Shown here piece after piece: positions 6,030 to 6,089 of a stretch of DNA of 6,089 nucleotides (positions are counted from its first letter, which is position 1; every line of letters begins with the position of its first letter). The stretch comes from Ruminococcaceae bacterium UBA7212 (GTDB taxonomy: Bacteria; Bacillota; Clostridia; Oscillospirales; Acutalibacteraceae): contig DKUE01000031.1 in NCBI GenBank assembly GCA_002490525.1, positions 1 to 6,089 of the forward strand. The letters run 5' to 3'. The notes under the pieces are model-generated. The model saw only the letters and a program-made list of their open reading frames with translations. It ran no database searches and was not told the DNA's origin. The position numbers and the translations under genes are program-made.

Positions 6030-6089
6030 TGACATTTAGTGCTTGTCAACAAGAATATTTTATGCTATAATCCCCTGTATATTGACATT
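6029..6089. repeat. Repeated TTGACATT elements flanking the outward promoter
   Basis: TTGACATT occurs at 6029-6036 and again at 6082-6089, 53 bases apart, with the inverted form TGTCAA at 6044-6049 between them. The first and middle copies form TTGACA-N9-TGTCAA. The spacing is close to five helical turns. They could be regulator sites, but TTGACA is also the -35 consensus, so function is uncertain. Confidence 0.35.
6043..6071 (+). promoter_or_regulatory. Outward plus-strand promoter for an unseen divergent gene
   Basis: TTGTCA (6043-6048), 17 bases, TATAAT (6066-6071), with TGC immediately before the -10 making an extended element. The expected start is near 6078, reading out of the window to the right and away from the XRE gene. 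The -35 lies inside the inverted repeat CTTGT-CA-ACAAG (6042-6053), a possible repressor site. The downstream gene is outside the window. Confidence 0.7.

Noticed and set aside
6017..6052. Longer XRE protein starting at TTG 6052
   Set aside because: The ATG at 6016 has a well-spaced AAAGAGG, and the extra 12 residues are encoded by that site and the control region.

Overview
The window looks like chromosomal DNA of moderate GC content from a Gram-positive anaerobe of class Clostridia, perhaps an Oscillospiraceae/Ruminococcaceae-type gut or rumen bacterium. This is inferred from the style of the ribosome binding sites (AAGGAG, AAAGAGG), the short 500-residue form of 4-alpha-glucanotransferase, the TrpB2 paralogue and the small XRE regulator. 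Nothing in the sequence fixes a genus. There are no tRNA or rRNA genes, CRISPR arrays or insertion sequences, and no intergenic gap reaches 300 bases.

Left half, plus strand (63-2956): a complete malQ (GH77 4-alpha-glucanotransferase), very probably starting at TTG, is followed 14 bases later by a complete stand-alone tryptophan synthase beta chain of the TrpB2 type. The tight spacing suggests co-transcription, but the two enzymes share no obvious pathway. A perfect 12-bp GC-rich hairpin at 2995-3023 lies between this pair and the convergent gene to its right, and probably stops transcription from both sides.

Right half, minus strand (3065-6016): the largest gene encodes an 854-residue fusion of three modules: an AMP-forming acyl-activating domain, an acyl carrier protein domain with a DSL phosphopantetheine serine, and a PlsC-type glycerolipid acyltransferase. 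The likely job is to activate a free fatty acid, hold it on the built-in carrier and pass it to a lysophospholipid or glycerol phosphate acceptor. This resembles E. coli Aas in function, but the domain order is reversed and a carrier is built in. It has its own near-consensus promoter with an extended -10 element, and a 17-bp palindrome covers the -10 box.

Upstream of it, on the same strand, is a small XRE-family DNA-binding protein of 83 residues. On the far side of that gene a strong plus-strand promoter points out of the window at a divergent gene that is not visible. Copies of a TTGACA/TGTCAA-type element occur in both control regions. They could be operators of the small regulator, but they overlap -35 consensus sequence and so are weak evidence.

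The most interesting object is the three-module lipid enzyme, especially because the conserved phosphate-binding loop of its adenylation domain is altered. I saw no defence system, mobile element or new RNA.
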